Made by a program: the position numbers and the translations under genes. Source: Cladopsammia gracilis (Eukaryota; Cnidaria; Anthozoa; Scleractinia; Dendrophylliidae). Taken from it: 64,000 nt of DNA. Location: the NCBI GenBank assembly GCA_022457155.1, contig JAJGOT010000314.1, positions 281,501-345,500 on the forward strand, given 5' to 3'. Positions 27,335-39,578 of this stretch are shown in pieces (position 1 is the stretch's first letter; each line of letters begins with the position of its first letter). The notes under the pieces were generated by a model that did not search any database, was not told the DNA's origin, and was given only the letters and a program-made list of their open reading frames with translations.

Positions 27335-27555
27335 TCCCAGGGCCCGTTTCTTGAAAGTCCCGATAACTTTTCGAGCCCGGAACTGTATTTTAAAATAAGA
27401 ATCTATAGAATGGTGAAGTACTTTTTAGCCTTCAAAGCAGCCCGACTTGTTTCGTCAACTTCGAATATTTTATGACTTTTATTGCTTAGCTTTCAAAACC
27501 AACAAATTTTTTCAAATTTGCGAAAAGTTATCGGGCCCGGAAAGCTATCTTATGT
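27335..27555. mobile_element. MITE-like unit with CCCGATAACTTTTCG inverted ends
   Basis: The phrase CCCGATAACTTTTCG near 27358 recurs inverted near 27535 (CGAAAAGTTATCGGG), both within GGGCCCG-rich contexts. No protein is encoded. It lies just inside the right inverted repeat of the larger structure. Confidence 0.65.
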
Positions 27556-27965
27556 GCCCAATGTTTACGTTAAAGATTAAGATTAAGATTAAACAAAACA
27601 AGACTTGGATTTTAAAGTTCTAACTTCACTCGCGTCGCCTTATGCAAATGTGTTTGTGTATTTTTTGCAATTTTGATTTCCAAATCAATTTTTGATCGCA
27701 AAAGGCGTATTTTATTCGGAAATTAGTCATACCAATTATTCTAGACCGAGAAAAAGTTGTTTTGTGAACTTTTGTGCTGTCTAAATGTACTCAGTGCAGA
27801 CGGTCGCGTAATACTGTTTTTGAGAATTGCGAAAATGAAAAAAAATAGCCTTGGTCGTCGAACTTAATTCTTGTGCTTCCGACCTTTCACCTTAGTTAAA
27901 CTAATCATCGGCTTTCTCTTCTGAGAGTTATGCTGTTTGGCTCAGCCTATCTATATATTATTCTT

Positions 27966-29497
27966 CATATATCCCGCATCCCTATGATTTTTACCTAAAT
28001 TTTCCGTATCCCAATAATTCCTAATGGGGCCTCATTAATCATGTTTTGTACAGATGGAATCGTATGTGAAAGTTGACTGTTTGATGACGGTGGTTGTCTA
28101 CCCTTACGAGGGAGCGGGTTGCACCTTCCATGTAGGTACACAGTTACGAGAAAAATCAATAACAGAAAAAATCATTATGATAACAACAAAGAAACTACTC
28201 AACTATAGCAACTATTCATAAATGGCGACTGATTTATTATTCTTTAATATGTTCATGCTAATTAGCTTACTTAGCCTCGTCAAAATAATTTTTGCTCTAA
28301 AATGAGGCTAGGTAGGCTGATTAGTGATTAGTAAGAATATATTATTAATATTGGCCGCCTTTTTATGAATAAGGTCTATAAACTACTCAGCTCCCGGGAG
28401 GGGGGAGAGTGTACTTAGCTATAACAGTGGAGGGGAGGTGTGAATGAGGCCAAAAAAAAAAAAAAAAAACAGACCAAAAAATGCCCAAAAAATGCCCGGT
28501 ATAAAACGGTTACGCTTTTCACCGACCCAAAAAAGTTCTCACCAAGATCCTTCACCCCAAATAAGTCACCACAAAATTTCGAACCCAAAAAAGTCTTCGC
28601 ACCACCCCGTCACTATTATACCTGAGTCACCTGTTCTGAGTATTGTTTTTTTTTTTGCTAAACTGAGTTCGTTGTAATTCTATTTTAGTATATTGTGCAA
28701 GTGCAGTATAAATTTACGCGCTTGAGGTTGTTAAAAATAAAGCAATAAAAATAGCAAAACGAATTTACAATTCTGGTATCAGATTATTTTCATTAGTTTG
28801 ACTTAAAAGTCAGTTTATTTGTTTCGAAAATCAGCTTGTGTTTGTTCGTTTCAGTTCTATTTTTTTTCCTCATTGGACGGGCTGAAATGCTGGTTATTTT
28901 GCCGTTTGAAACTTTTTTAAAAATTGTATTTGTCCATTATGTTACATTTAAACAAAATTCAATATATTATCTGCTATATTTGACACATAATGGCAGGAAA
29001 TCTTAGCATTGCTAAGCTCTTACTGAGCTTTTTCTAACAATGACCCCATATAACAATAAACCATTTAAATCAGTAGATGGATGTGACACTTGCACGTTTG
29101 TTTTCCAAAACACTAAATTATTAAATATCTGGTACTCATTTGTTTACAATACTTTGATTTTGAACATAGCTGCTATACGTTTTTTAAAAGAAACATATGA
29201 CCTTACTATTTTCAATTCCTTTGGTAAATTATTTCGCATTTGCTTCCCCTATATTTTACCTGATAAAGAAACTCTTTTATGAACCTTTAAGTCGCTTTAT
29301 CGAAGGTTTCAACTTAACCGTTTATCTTTTTTATGTTTGAAAAACTGAGATATGGCTGTGAGCAATCATGGTTTTGAATTTTTTCTTTTCTTATTTATTT
29401 CGGGGGGGGGGGGGGGGGGGAGGAGTTGAGCCCTTTTAGTTTTTCTAAAGGTTACTCTATAAAGATGTAACTGACATTGACACTGCTTTTGTCGTAG
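27966..29497. other. Non-coding stretch with homopolymers
   Basis: A poly-A run near 28452-28470 and a poly-G run of about 20 at 29402-29421 stand out. The latter lies about 75 bp before the coiled-coil exon. No gene recognised. Confidence 0.5.
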
Positions 29498-30407
29498 GAC
29501 AAACGGATTACTTTGAAAGCGCATATTGAGGAATCCAGTGAGGACCACTTAAGCAAAACATGGTCAGAGCTGCTCAAGACCAAACAAGAATTGACAGAGG
29601 TAAAGGAAATGGAAGGACTTGTGGAAGAGATACAGGGTCTCGTAGTAACACTCCAATTGGGCAAGAAAGCTATGGAAGCGTCCCTGCAGAGAAACAGTAA
29701 GGAGATTAGCGAGTTGAAGCTATCAGAGGAAAAGCTTGAAGTGGAAAATATGTCGCTGAGGAGAGAAGTCATTAAACTTAGAGGACATCTCGCAGAGGTG
29801 AAAGCGACCGCTGCCACTGAGAACAGATCACTAAAGGAACTGAAGGAGCTTGTGCAGACCATGCAGACAAGGCTTGAGGCTATAGCTAAGGACGGACTAA
29901 CTGGGGCAGCTAAGACAGTTAAGGTAATTATTTATCTCTACTGCTTCGACTGTGGCTTCCCTTTGTTTTTATATAACCATTTCTTTATCGATCAAATTAT
30001 TTTCACGAGATGATAATAAAGCATATTTCAAAATCGCTACATTTTCGGTTCCTTTTTCAAATCGTCTATATCAATCTATAAAACAATTTCGTTCCGTTTT
30101 CCAGTTTGACTCATCAAAGAAGACAAGCAGAAGACCAGTTGAAAGTAGAAGGCTAACTAAAAAGCGAGGTGGCTTTGGTTCTTGTACACAGCCTAGGACG
30201 CTGTGGGGTAAGGATCGTCCCGATTGTGAGCAGCGTCTGCCCGATTTGGAAAAAACCGCAGCTCCTGAGGAACATCTATTTTCCGATTGTGGTCAACGTT
30301 CGGTTTCGCCCGGTTGGGATGAAGCTTTTAACAAACATATATTGGACGAATGGAATGACGCTCCTGAGGAAAATCCATTTGCCGATTGTGATCTAGTGAC
30401 CGAATGA
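29498..30407 (+). CDS. Two 3' exons of a coiled-coil gene related to the TRAF-like family
   Basis: Exon A (29498-29923) follows a TAG acceptor and ends at a GTAATT donor. Exon B (30105-30407) follows a CCAG acceptor and ends in TGA, in phase 0. Exon A starts DKRITLKAHIEESSEDH, clearly homologous to the terminal coiled-coil exons at 41739-42203 and 54599-55039 (DKRAHLNDHIEAS). It continues as a long heptad coiled coil to residue about 130. Exon B is a low-complexity tail with repeats of an APEE...DC unit, which also continues as DNA past the stop. No RING or zinc-finger exons were found upstream, so this is either a truncated copy or a gene whose 5' exons lie further away. Confidence 0.55.
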
Positions 30408-31681
30408 AATTTTGACCCTCCTGAGGAATATCTACATCCACTTTCCGATTGTGGTCTATTTGCCGAATGAAATGACGCTCCCAATCTTCGCGTTCTCGCG
30501 CGCCTGAATTCTCCTCCTCCCCTTTCCCCTTCGAACGCCTGCCACGCAGGCTACCTATTGGCATGAAGCTCGTTTGTGGTGTCAGCCTCCTGTGGATTAT
30601 CCGTCGCAGATGGCCGATGTTCCGGATGTTTTAAACTCATCAGTAGCCTGCATTGCAGGCGCCGGTGTATAGTGTCCTTGAAAGTTCGCCTCATCATTTA
30701 AACGCCTACAATGCAGGCTAACTCATCAGGGTCAAAAGGCCATGTGTTTTGGTTGTGATTGGTGGATTTCAATCCATTTTGCCAATTTCCATATTGTTTC
30801 AATGTTTGTCGCCATAATAATCGACGGCAGTGTTAAACGTAAACATTCGCTGGAGCTCAAACTTCAGAGTAATACATTCATTAAAAAAGCTGTTGCAGCT
30901 ATAAAGCGCGATTAACAGGTTTACTAAAAAATCCAAAAAAAGAGGGAAATATTTGCAATAACTATAGCTGATATATAATTAAAAATCATAGATTAATGTG
31001 CTCTATAATTCTTTTTTGATTTATTTCCGTATAATGTTCAGTTAACCCGTGACAGCCATGAAAGTAGTTGTGATCTGTTTTTATTAGTTCAGGAACAGGA
31101 AAGTGTAAGGGATAGGTCAGCTGTTTATTCAGGTTTCTCCGTCGGTTCTGAAGTCGTCAATTGTATCAGGTGATATGAGTAAAATAAAAACATAAATAAT
31201 GGAAATCGCATAGTTTTGTTGACATAGATGTTATGCATTGGTTTCCAATCCTGCATCTAATACTTAAGGGTGCTTAAATAAAAGGCTGGTTTCCCATACT
31301 TACGGCAACGACGAGGATGGTCGCTTAGTCTCTAGCCAAAATCTCTGGGATCGCTTCACCATATGGATCGTGACGCGACGGTCCCTGGATTAAAAAAAAA
31401 ATTAAGTCTCCTTTGCATAAACCGTTGGCAACACTGAGGTGAGGATACGTATTAAACTATGGGGATAGGGAGGGGTTAAATTTGGCACACAGATCTCTTA
31501 GTGGGAAAGCTGGGGCCTTTGGACCTAGCTGGTGAGGTTAGGAACTTCAGAGGGCCGTATCCGGGGACTGGGCTGTGTCTCACCCAAAAGCACACAGGGG
31601 AGGGATGGGTAGCATCTCTCAGGACAGCACCTAATGGCCTTAAGTCTTCGGTTTGCTTTCGTGAATTTGCTCAGATAGCAG
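30408..31681. other. Repeat-derived non-coding DNA
   Basis: Short palindromic units such as GCCTGCATTGCAGGCG (about 30648-30663) and CCTACAATGCAGGC (about 30703) occur, together with a GC-rich block at 30480-30560. No gene is supported. Confidence 0.5.
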
Positions 31682-33406
31682 GTGGGAATGTGCCTGCCTG
31701 CATGCCACGGACGACGTCATAATTCAAGACGTCCTTGCGAGTTAACATTAGACCAACTTCGCAATTTGTACAACGGAGGTCACGGTGGCCTGCATCGTCT
31801 CCTTACAACTCTCTGTAGCACCCGATTACAAAATTTACATAAACTTTTCAATGAATGTCAGCAGCTTATAGCAGCCAATCGGGATCAACGTTTTAGGAGA
31901 ATTGTTTTAGATGTCTGTTGCAAAAGGTTATTTTTTCCAGTACGTACAGGTTATAACTCCAGCGCTAAACCTCAGCGGCGCTTTATTAAGATATATTTTC
32001 ACAATAAAGGGATAGACAAAGTTAACCTAACTAACATTTTACATAACAAACTAGTTAAATCTAAAGTACCTATCTATTTTCAAGAACAGGATCCGCCACT
32101 GATAAGTTATAAATACACGAACACCATTTCTAGGAGCATCTTTACTTATAATCAAACCCTCAATAACGTTAATATCAATGATTATAGTAATACATCTTCA
32201 TCTTGTGACTGCGCGTCTTCCACCTTTCGTTATGAGCCTCATGGCCATGTCATTACTGGAGATCTACGCATTGTTAAGAATAGAAAACTAAGACGTCTAT
32301 TGGAGAAAGGTCCGAAGTATAGAGAGCAGAATACCGTCGATTGGAATCTAAACAAGAAGATATTGACGAAGGCTGTAGATGATTACACCAAGAACTGGAG
32401 TAAACGTGAAGGTTGCCATGTGTCAGCACTGGAAGAATGATCGGAGACAGTAAAGCTGATCATCCAGAATAAAATCAACAACCTACAGCGTCGTAATGTT
32501 AGACCCAGTCATAAACCCTTAGAAGACAAACATGTCATGGCACACTTGAAAGAACTACAAGAAAAGTACGTACTAGTGCCTGCGGACAAAGCTGGCAATA
32601 ACATCATTTTTGTTTGCAAGTATTACTACATACATACCCTGATGGAAGAACTTGGCATTAACTCCGGCTGTACTATTAATTCTACATATGAAAAACAAGA
32701 TGTTACAGCTGATGAGATTATACGGACCCACACCACGACCTTAGAAAATGCATTCCACATCACCTTGCAACAGAAGGAGAAAAAATTGCCCAAAATATAT
32801 TGGATACCAAAACTTCACAAGACACCATACAAAGCACGTTTTATTGCAGGTTCAAGTTCCCGCACTACTACTAAGATCTCTAAATTGATAACTGAGTGCC
32901 TTAAACTGGTCAAGAGTCACTGTACTTCATACTTCAAGACTATTTTAGAACGAACAGGAGTTAATTGCATGTGGGTCATCAACAATTCGTTGGATGTTAT
33001 TCACACATTGCAGGACAAACAACTTTCGCTTAATCATGTGAGTACTTGGGACTTTTCCACTCTTTATACTAGCCTTCCACACGCCAAACTTAAACATCAA
33101 CTCCATGATCTACTTGAAAGGGTTTTTAACACCAGAGGAAAAAATTTCATAGCAACTAATAATTTCCACACATTCTGGGCTAATGATAGGAAATCTACGA
33201 AGTACACTTACTTCTCCTGTAGGGAAATGTGCCTCGCTATTGACTTTCTTATCGACAATATCTACGTCCGCTTCGGAAACACAGTTTTTCGGCAAATTAT
33301 TGGCATACCTATGGGCACTAACAGCGCACCTTTGTTAACTGATCTGTTCCTCCACACCTTCGAGTATGACTTTCGCTTACATGAATCGACTTGCTACGTC
33401 ACGTGA
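31682..33406 (+). pseudogene. Penelope-like retroelement reverse transcriptase, truncated
   Basis: Two frames (31682-32440 and 32537-33406), separated by a stop and about 95 bp, give the N-terminal and RT parts of a Penelope-like element. RT landmarks are LVPADKAGNNIIFV, LPKIYWIPKLHKTPYKARFI, the catalytic-motif region TWDFSTLYTSLPH and QIIGIPMGTNSAPLLTDLFL. The frame ends at 33406, before the usual YxDD palm core and GIY-YIG endonuclease region, so both are absent. It is non-autonomous and dead. Sequence after 33406 (locally AT-rich) shows no further RT similarity. Confidence 0.88.
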
Positions 33407-34544
33407 CTTGCCACGCCCAATTTTTAGCATTTTTTCGATCCAAATTTACGAGATTTTGGAAAAATATTTTTCTACTTAATTTGTTTTCTATTAATGACTT
33501 TTAGCACAGGGTTTATGGAACTAATCGGTGTTTTCCAAAGTTATTTGTTTTCTGTTAACTATAACGTTTTAATTTTAGAGAGGGACTGGGACTAGAGGAA
33601 AACAATGAATAATTATGCAGCAATAACAGTTTTCGAAATTCCCCGTTTAATTTGACGTATCACTCTGTAAATTGAAGACTAAGGAAGGAAAAACGGGAGA
33701 TTTTAATTGAATTTTCATGCCGTAATCTGAAAATTCCAAATTTTGCATAATTTAGGGCGTGGCTGGTCATGTGACCCCAACCGACACAGGGTATCATCCA
33801 AAAATGGTTTTGTTTCTTAGTGCATGATTATAAGATCAAATATTAGGGGTCGCTGAATAAAGCTAGAAAAAATGACGAAAACCCAATATTAAACGAGAAG
33901 CCATGCCTTAATTCACGCGAGTGGGTTTGTTTGGGTAGTGGTGTAGTCGGGCCTGGTAAAGGCGGTGTTACACTAATATTTCGTGTGACGTCCGGTTTTT
34001 CGCATCCGGCGTGCATCGCATTGTTTCTTATATTTTGAGAGTCTTACGGCTTGTTCCTAAATCAAATAAAGCTTGTACGGCTGGTCGGCCTCTCCCTATA
34101 CATGTTGTATTTATTTAGTATGTCATAGACATTTCTTCTATTCGGCTGAACGTAGTGAAAGAGTTTTACAAGAATAAACAGATCTACTTTTGTTCATCTG
34201 CAGATCCTATCCATTTCTGCCTCGTCCCCAAGTACCCCTCTTTATTCCAGCGCGGTGCGCGTGGAGTTTTGGAACAGATGCGCTGTACCAGGTTTCGCAT
34301 CCTTCCCACGACGCCTCGCGCGCCTGTTTCCCGCCCTCGAGCGGCGCCTGAGGACGAGGCAGGAACAATTTGAATTCATCTCGTGGGTCACTCCTTTTCT
34401 TCTTGTCACGTTATCTACATAAAAAAAGCCACCCAACAAAAGGGAAATTTATTTCTTATAATTAACTACCGACAGCCGTTTTTATGGTATTGCGCGCCTG
34501 TACTTTACAAAAAAGAATGCCTCAATTTAGTTTTTAGACGTCAC
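33407..34544. other. No supported gene
   Basis: No exons or recognisable domains. A GC-rich patch at 34240-34360 yields only irregular frames. Confidence 0.4.
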
Positions 34545-34620
34545 CCTTGAGATCGCGCGCGCGGCACGAGAGCGCGCGCACGTTGTCACAATGGGCACTC
34601 GAAGTACTTACACACTGCGA
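34545..34620 (+). promoter_or_regulatory. Candidate promoter of copy 1 of the 163-aa gene
   Basis: A CpG-rich block with GCGCGCGCGGCACGAG and AGCGCGCGCACGTTGTCACA lies about 80-140 bp upstream of the ATG. It is kept almost unchanged in copy 2 (48975-49030), while nearby DNA has diverged. Confidence 0.45.
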
Positions 34621-34686
34621 GATTGAGAAAACTGTGGAAGTTGTTTGATCAGCTTTGACTCGATTTTTATTGTTAAATTTGCGACT

Positions 34687-36985
34687 ATGGGTCTTTTGCG
34701 ATTCTTCAAGCGATTGAATTGCTTTGGTTGCCGTCAAAGAAAAGCCAAGTCAAAGTAAGTATATGTGGTTTTTAGCTTCTTTTGTTTTGTTGTATTGGTT
34801 TTATTAATCTCATTCTGCTGTTGCTTTCTGTCGCAGAAGTGAAGTGGAGATAGAAATGGGCACCATGTGTACAAAAATTCAAGAGCTTCAAGAACAAATA
34901 CTTACTACAAGGTATTGATTATAACAATTGTAACACTTACTTATTTATCATGTTTACTACTCTTCTCTCATGGGTTTCATGTCAGTATCTCGCGTGCAGT
35001 GGCGAATTCCAGTTAACATTTTCATCACACATCCCGGCAACCTCGTTCCCAGGGTCTCTCTTCTTCCCGCCCCCTGGAGCGAGAGAGAGAGAGAGACCCT
35101 GGCTCAGGCTGGTCACGTGTCTCCCAGAATCTGGGAGATTCCAATTAAAGGACACGGGGGAGGGGCGGCAAAGTGTGAAATTTGTCTGCTCTAGCTGGAC
35201 ATTGCGAAACAAATGCAAAAGCGTTCGGCGGCTCGCGATAAATCTTCGTGTGTGAGGCGTGTTGTTTAGTTCAATGTTCACCAGTTCCAGTCGTTTGAAT
35301 GTCTATACATTGTTCATTTATATACTTGTGAATTTTTGAGCAACAATTTTATCCTTGCGCATTGTTTATTCGCTTTTGTTTGAATCGTTTGACTGAACCG
35401 TTCGTTATTTCAATTTTAGGGCTTTGTTCATATTATTTCAGTTCGAAAATTATAAGCTGTCAAGTTCTTTTGTCCCTATTTATTCAGTTATAAACGGCAG
35501 GCATAACATATAAACAGCAAAAATGAAGCACTTTTTACGACCAAAGAGATTTCATAACATCCCTATTCGGTTGACGATAAGCCTGGGATGTTTTATTTGT
35601 TTTATTCCGGGTCTTGCTATAATCACAGAGAATTGTTTATGTCTTTTATATATATCTTGCAATACAGATTCCTATTTTCAACAAGAGGTTATGGAACATG
35701 GAACATATTTATTTCACCGTCACAGCTGAAACGAAACAACAACAGTCGCGCACAGCACGAGCCTAGCCACTGTACAGAAAACAAGACAACATTACAAATA
35801 CTGTCTACCCCTCCTTAGGATTATAATTGTCCACCAAACACGTGACCAGCCTGAGCCAGGGTCTCTCTCTCTCTCGCTCCAGGGGGCGGGAAGAAGAGAG
35901 ACCCTGGGAACGAGGTTGACATCCCGGAGGACGCTAAGGAAAACACATGTTTGCCGTTGTGTTTTTTTGCCACGGTGTCGTATCTTAAGCTACGTTTCAG
36001 TATGCGGATTTTTGTTTTTTCGTCTTGTGTTATTTTATATTTAGTGACAGTAGAACTGTAAATGGCGATTTTCTCAAAAATACTCAGTCAAACTAGATAG
36101 TGGGAGAGCGAGGGATAGGCGGCGCCGCGGCGCGCGAATAAAAAAATGCGTGTGTTGACCGCGAGGAAAAGCTTCGCCATTTTGACCGCTCGCAATTGTT
36201 CCTGTAACAGTCTATAGCATTATCATTTAAAAACATACTCGTGTATTTATGGGTATTTATATACTTCCACAATTCAAAGCACCGCAATCCGAAAACTACC
36301 AGCTTTACTCAGAGCTTACTATTTTATACAGGAGAATTATTCAAGAATGCAAGCAGCAAAAGAAAGCTGAAGAAAACTACATTAAGACTGAAAAATATAG
36401 AAACGACCTGATGGTTAGAGTGGAAAAAATTGAGATTGAACTAGAGAGTAAATTGCGCCATCGTCAAATGGTGCTGGCTGAAATCATGTAAGTATATAAA
36501 AAGTACATTATACCATAGTTAACTTCTACACTGTTTTAAAAGGATACATTCAGTCCGAAAGAGTATTTGTGTCCCTGGTGAGCTGTTTCAGAAGGTTATT
36601 TTGCAGGAAAATTGTTGATAGCAAAATAATTGTTTTCATTCTGATTTGTCACGTTTCTTTTCACATCTTTCGATTTATCAGCATGATTTGCTACACAAAA
36701 CCAAGCCTCGCTTTTCTTACACAAGGGAGGGGTTATTTTTTAAGGTCATTATGTTATATTCATCTTACTCTTTCACATTGCTTTATTCGCAGTGAATGCA
36801 GCATTCCAAAAATGGCACGACAAATTAAAATAGAAGCAATCAAGAAGAAGGCAACGTCCTTCATGAAGGAACTGGAACGCGATAAGCAAAAAGGAAAAAC
36901 TTGGAAAGAAAATCTGCGTCGAGTTCGATCACAAAATGATTTGCACAAGGCCGTGCCTCAACCTCCCCTGGTGTCCGGGCAGTGA
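34687..36985 (+). CDS. Four-exon gene for a 163-aa basic coiled-coil protein, copy 1
   Basis: Exons are 34687-34754, 34837-34911, 36332-36487 and 36793-36985 (68, 75, 156 and 193 nt), all with GT-AG borders and phase 2 introns, ending in TGA. The N-terminus MGLLRFFKRLNCFGCRQRK is basic with two cysteines, suggesting a membrane-associating or acylated anchor. A charged coiled coil follows (IQELQEQI, then KKAEENYIKTEKYRNDLMVRV) and a basic helical tail with KMARQIKIEAIKKKATSF. Copy 2 (49127-50704) has identical exon sizes and near-identical coding sequence. An AATAAA lies at 37386. Intron 2 carries an 881-bp MITE. No known family was recognised. Confidence 0.72.
35038..35918. mobile_element. 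881-bp MITE with long inverted ends and 9-bp target duplication
   Basis: The ends CAACCTCGTTCCCAGGG... are inverted over about 80 bp, and each end is itself palindromic around a GAGAGA run. The flanks carry the 9-bp duplication ACATCCCGG (35029-35037, 35919-35927). Long ends and 9-bp duplications fit Mutator-like non-autonomous elements. It sits in intron 2 of copy 1 and is absent from copy 2. Confidence 0.88.
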
Positions 36986-39413
36986 TAAAATTAGCCGCAT
37001 GTTTACGAGGCTCGGCAATAGGAAGTGTGAGATGTCAGCTCTGAGAAATCAAGGACAACAATCTTCAAGGCCAAGCGAAGAGGAAAACTATTAACCAAGT
37101 TAAGCGGAATTGTTTTCCCCATACGCCTAGGCCTCTCTCCCCCGGGACTCAGCTGTCGCTTGACTGGGCGACCACTGGCCACTGCTTCTCCCACAGTGCT
37201 ATTTTTCACTCTTCCTTGTATCCGCACAATGTAATAACGGTTGAGTTAATATTAGGCGCGTGCTTTACAAGTAAGAACCAAACGGATTTGTACTTGAAGA
37301 AAAAGCTCAGTCTGTTTCCTTCAAAATGTAAGCGATTGTATCTGATAACATTTAAATGCATAATTATTAAACATATTTAGTTGTTAATAAACTGACTTCA
37401 GGATGAATGATTCTTTACTCGTTTTCAGTTGTGAGAATTCGCACTCAGCCCCGGTTATCTCTTTAGTAGGTATTTATTCAATAAAGCACCGCCCCACTGA
37501 ATAAGCGCCACAAATATACAAAATATACTGGCAGTAGTAGTAGATTAAAAGAGTGCGTTCCATGTAGGGTGAGGGGAGTCTGAGGACGAGAACGAAAGCG
37601 AGGCCTCGAATGGGTACCAGTTTGCAGCCCAGAGATGCTCGTGATATGCGGGGCGGCAAATTTAGCGTTGACCAAAATCTCAAAAAAACCTGCCTTCACG
37701 AGATTAGGAAGCTTTCTCCTATCATCGAACGCAATAAAAGAAAATGCATTAATAGAGTTGGATGAATACCAAATAAAATGTGCTGGAAACAGCTAAACCA
37801 GCCTTCTTCCCATGTCAGTCTTTCTCAGAAGTTTGATGATGTGATATTCCTCCCCACTGCAGAGCTAGATCGGATAAAACAACAACCATAGCTAAGTATA
37901 AATTAAAGTGGAACTATTATGCTTCCGATTCCTCATTGCCAGATGATATCCATGTTCTCTTTTAGTGTTTTTTGAACTCGGACAATGGTCTTCGGTTAAA
38001 ATCGCCCAGAAAGCGTGTGAGACAACGTATTGGTACCCAGGAGTTAATTTCATAAATCCTCTTCTTTTTATACAAAGGAGTTCACAACCAAATTTCTCAC
38101 CAAAGCGAATTCATATAGGATACCGATATTATTACTAAAAGAGCCTTTTTCAGTACTACGAGCACTGCTAGTGGGACAGAATTTCATATAGACTACATAA
38201 TAGGTTTCACTGTTTATGATCGCAGTCACTCTGAGTGATAGATATAGATAAGTTACCTTAATAATCGAAGTACACATGCAACCAGTGAAGGCTGAATTGC
38301 GTACTTTGTGAGAAATTGACATAAATTCATATCTTTTTTCATTCAACTAATTGATCCTTTCTCTCGTCACCCGGCATGATTCCATCAATGTAATAACCCA
38401 GCTCCTCCATTCGACAGGGATTTGCACATGACGTCATAAAAATATAAAGTATACATCCTACAAAGCTGTTTCTAAGATGGTATGTAGATACCAGTGTTAC
38501 AATCTTTGACAAAAAATGCAGGTTTTAACGATTTCTAAAGGTTTTACATGTGTCATGCAATTCGTCACACTTTTTCAGATAAGCCGCGAAAATCAACAAA
38601 ATTGAACCAGTTGAAAGTCATTTGTGCATTATAAATGCTGAAAAGATGACTTACTAGAACTTATAGTGAATACGATGTGTTTCGATTTGATTTCTGGTGT
38701 TATCAAGACTTTAAATTTTTGGCCGCCATGTTGGTGCCCCTAGTGCTAGAAACGTTACTCAGCTTTTGAATCTCGTTATGGTGGCCACTTTATTAGCTGA
38801 TAAATGCATATTTCAGTAATTCACTCACTTTTTCACCTACGCAAAACCAGTTTCTTTAAAGGAACAAGCTCCTTTACACATTTTAGCTGTGTACGTCTGT
38901 AAATTGCCTTTCTTTTGATTCTTTATGCGACCTTGTGTATCATGTCAAAAATTTACAGACGAACGTATAGATAAGATACATTAATTTTACAGACAACTTA
39001 GCTGAAATCTTTTCACCAATATCTGAGTGATTTTACCTTAGCGGACACGGCGTTCTACCAGACAGTTCCTGGTAAATGCACAATTACAATGTGACGGAAT
39101 ACTTTTCCACTTCGAACTGAGGGAAGGCTTCACGGGACTTTGCGCTTGAACTGATGTGGGGGAAACTGGAACTAAAATGGGCAACTCGCTTGCAGGGAAG
39201 AGCCGTCACTCTCGGAAGGCGCGGGAACAAACCACGAACTGGTACGCAACAGTTAGACAATCAAGAAACCTGACTTGGTTCCAACAGCGTTTATTCCTGA
39301 CTTCTCAACAGTGAAATTGACCATGTAATCATAGATGTAATAAAATAAACAATTGCAAACTAGGTTCTTATATACGAAACTACGTTCAACATAAAGAAGT
39401 ACAATTAGTATAT
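36986..39413. other. 3' flank of copy 1, part of the segmental duplication
   Basis: Sequence to about 38400 is alignable by eye with 50705-51925, including GGCGACCACTGGCCACTGCT and TCGGACAATGGTCTTCGGT. No further gene is seen. 38400-39413 is unique and non-coding. Confidence 0.6.
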
Positions 39414-39516
39414 GTAATCGCATGGGCCCGAGTAAAATTAAGGATTAATATCACGCGTGTTTTCAGAAGCTGTAGAAATTGCCCGAGTCGCGAAGCGACG
39501 AGGGCAATTTCTACAG

Positions 39517-39554
<38 letters not shown>

Positions 39555-39575
39555 GAGGGAACATGCGATTACTTG
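39414..39575. repeat. Near-perfect foldback hairpin, about 75-bp arms
   Basis: The arms run inward from TAATCGCATG and contain TTAAGGATTAATATCAC and TCAGAAGCTGTAGAAATTGC, mirrored on the other side. The loop holds GAGTCGCGAAGCGACGAG. Such DNA would form a long stem if transcribed. Confidence 0.9.
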
Positions 39576-39578
39576 TTT

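Larger units (their letters stand above)
21490..27965. mobile_element. Transposon-like structure bounded by long inverted repeats
   Basis: The left repeat (21490-about 21960) and the right repeat (27590-27965) are inverted copies of each other. They share landmarks such as TAACTAAGGTGAAAGGTC, GCGACCGTCTGCAC and TTTGCATAAGGCGACGCGAG. Between them lie a tyrosine-recombinase fragment (25510-25815) and an iterated motif region. Inverted repeats plus a tyrosine recombinase recall DIRS-like elements, but no reverse transcriptase was found. A composite of nested repeats is equally possible. Confidence 0.55.

Noticed and set aside
28440..28677. Lysine-rich frames near 28440
   Set aside because: They arise from a poly-A run followed by low-complexity sequence.
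34950..35281. Predicted proteins of about 100 aa on both strands
   Set aside because: They translate the terminal repeat of the 881-bp MITE.
36093..36287. 64-codon minus-strand frame repeated at 49459-49653
   Set aside because: It is conserved only because it lies in the segmental duplication, in intron 2 and antisense to the real gene; no independent coding sign.
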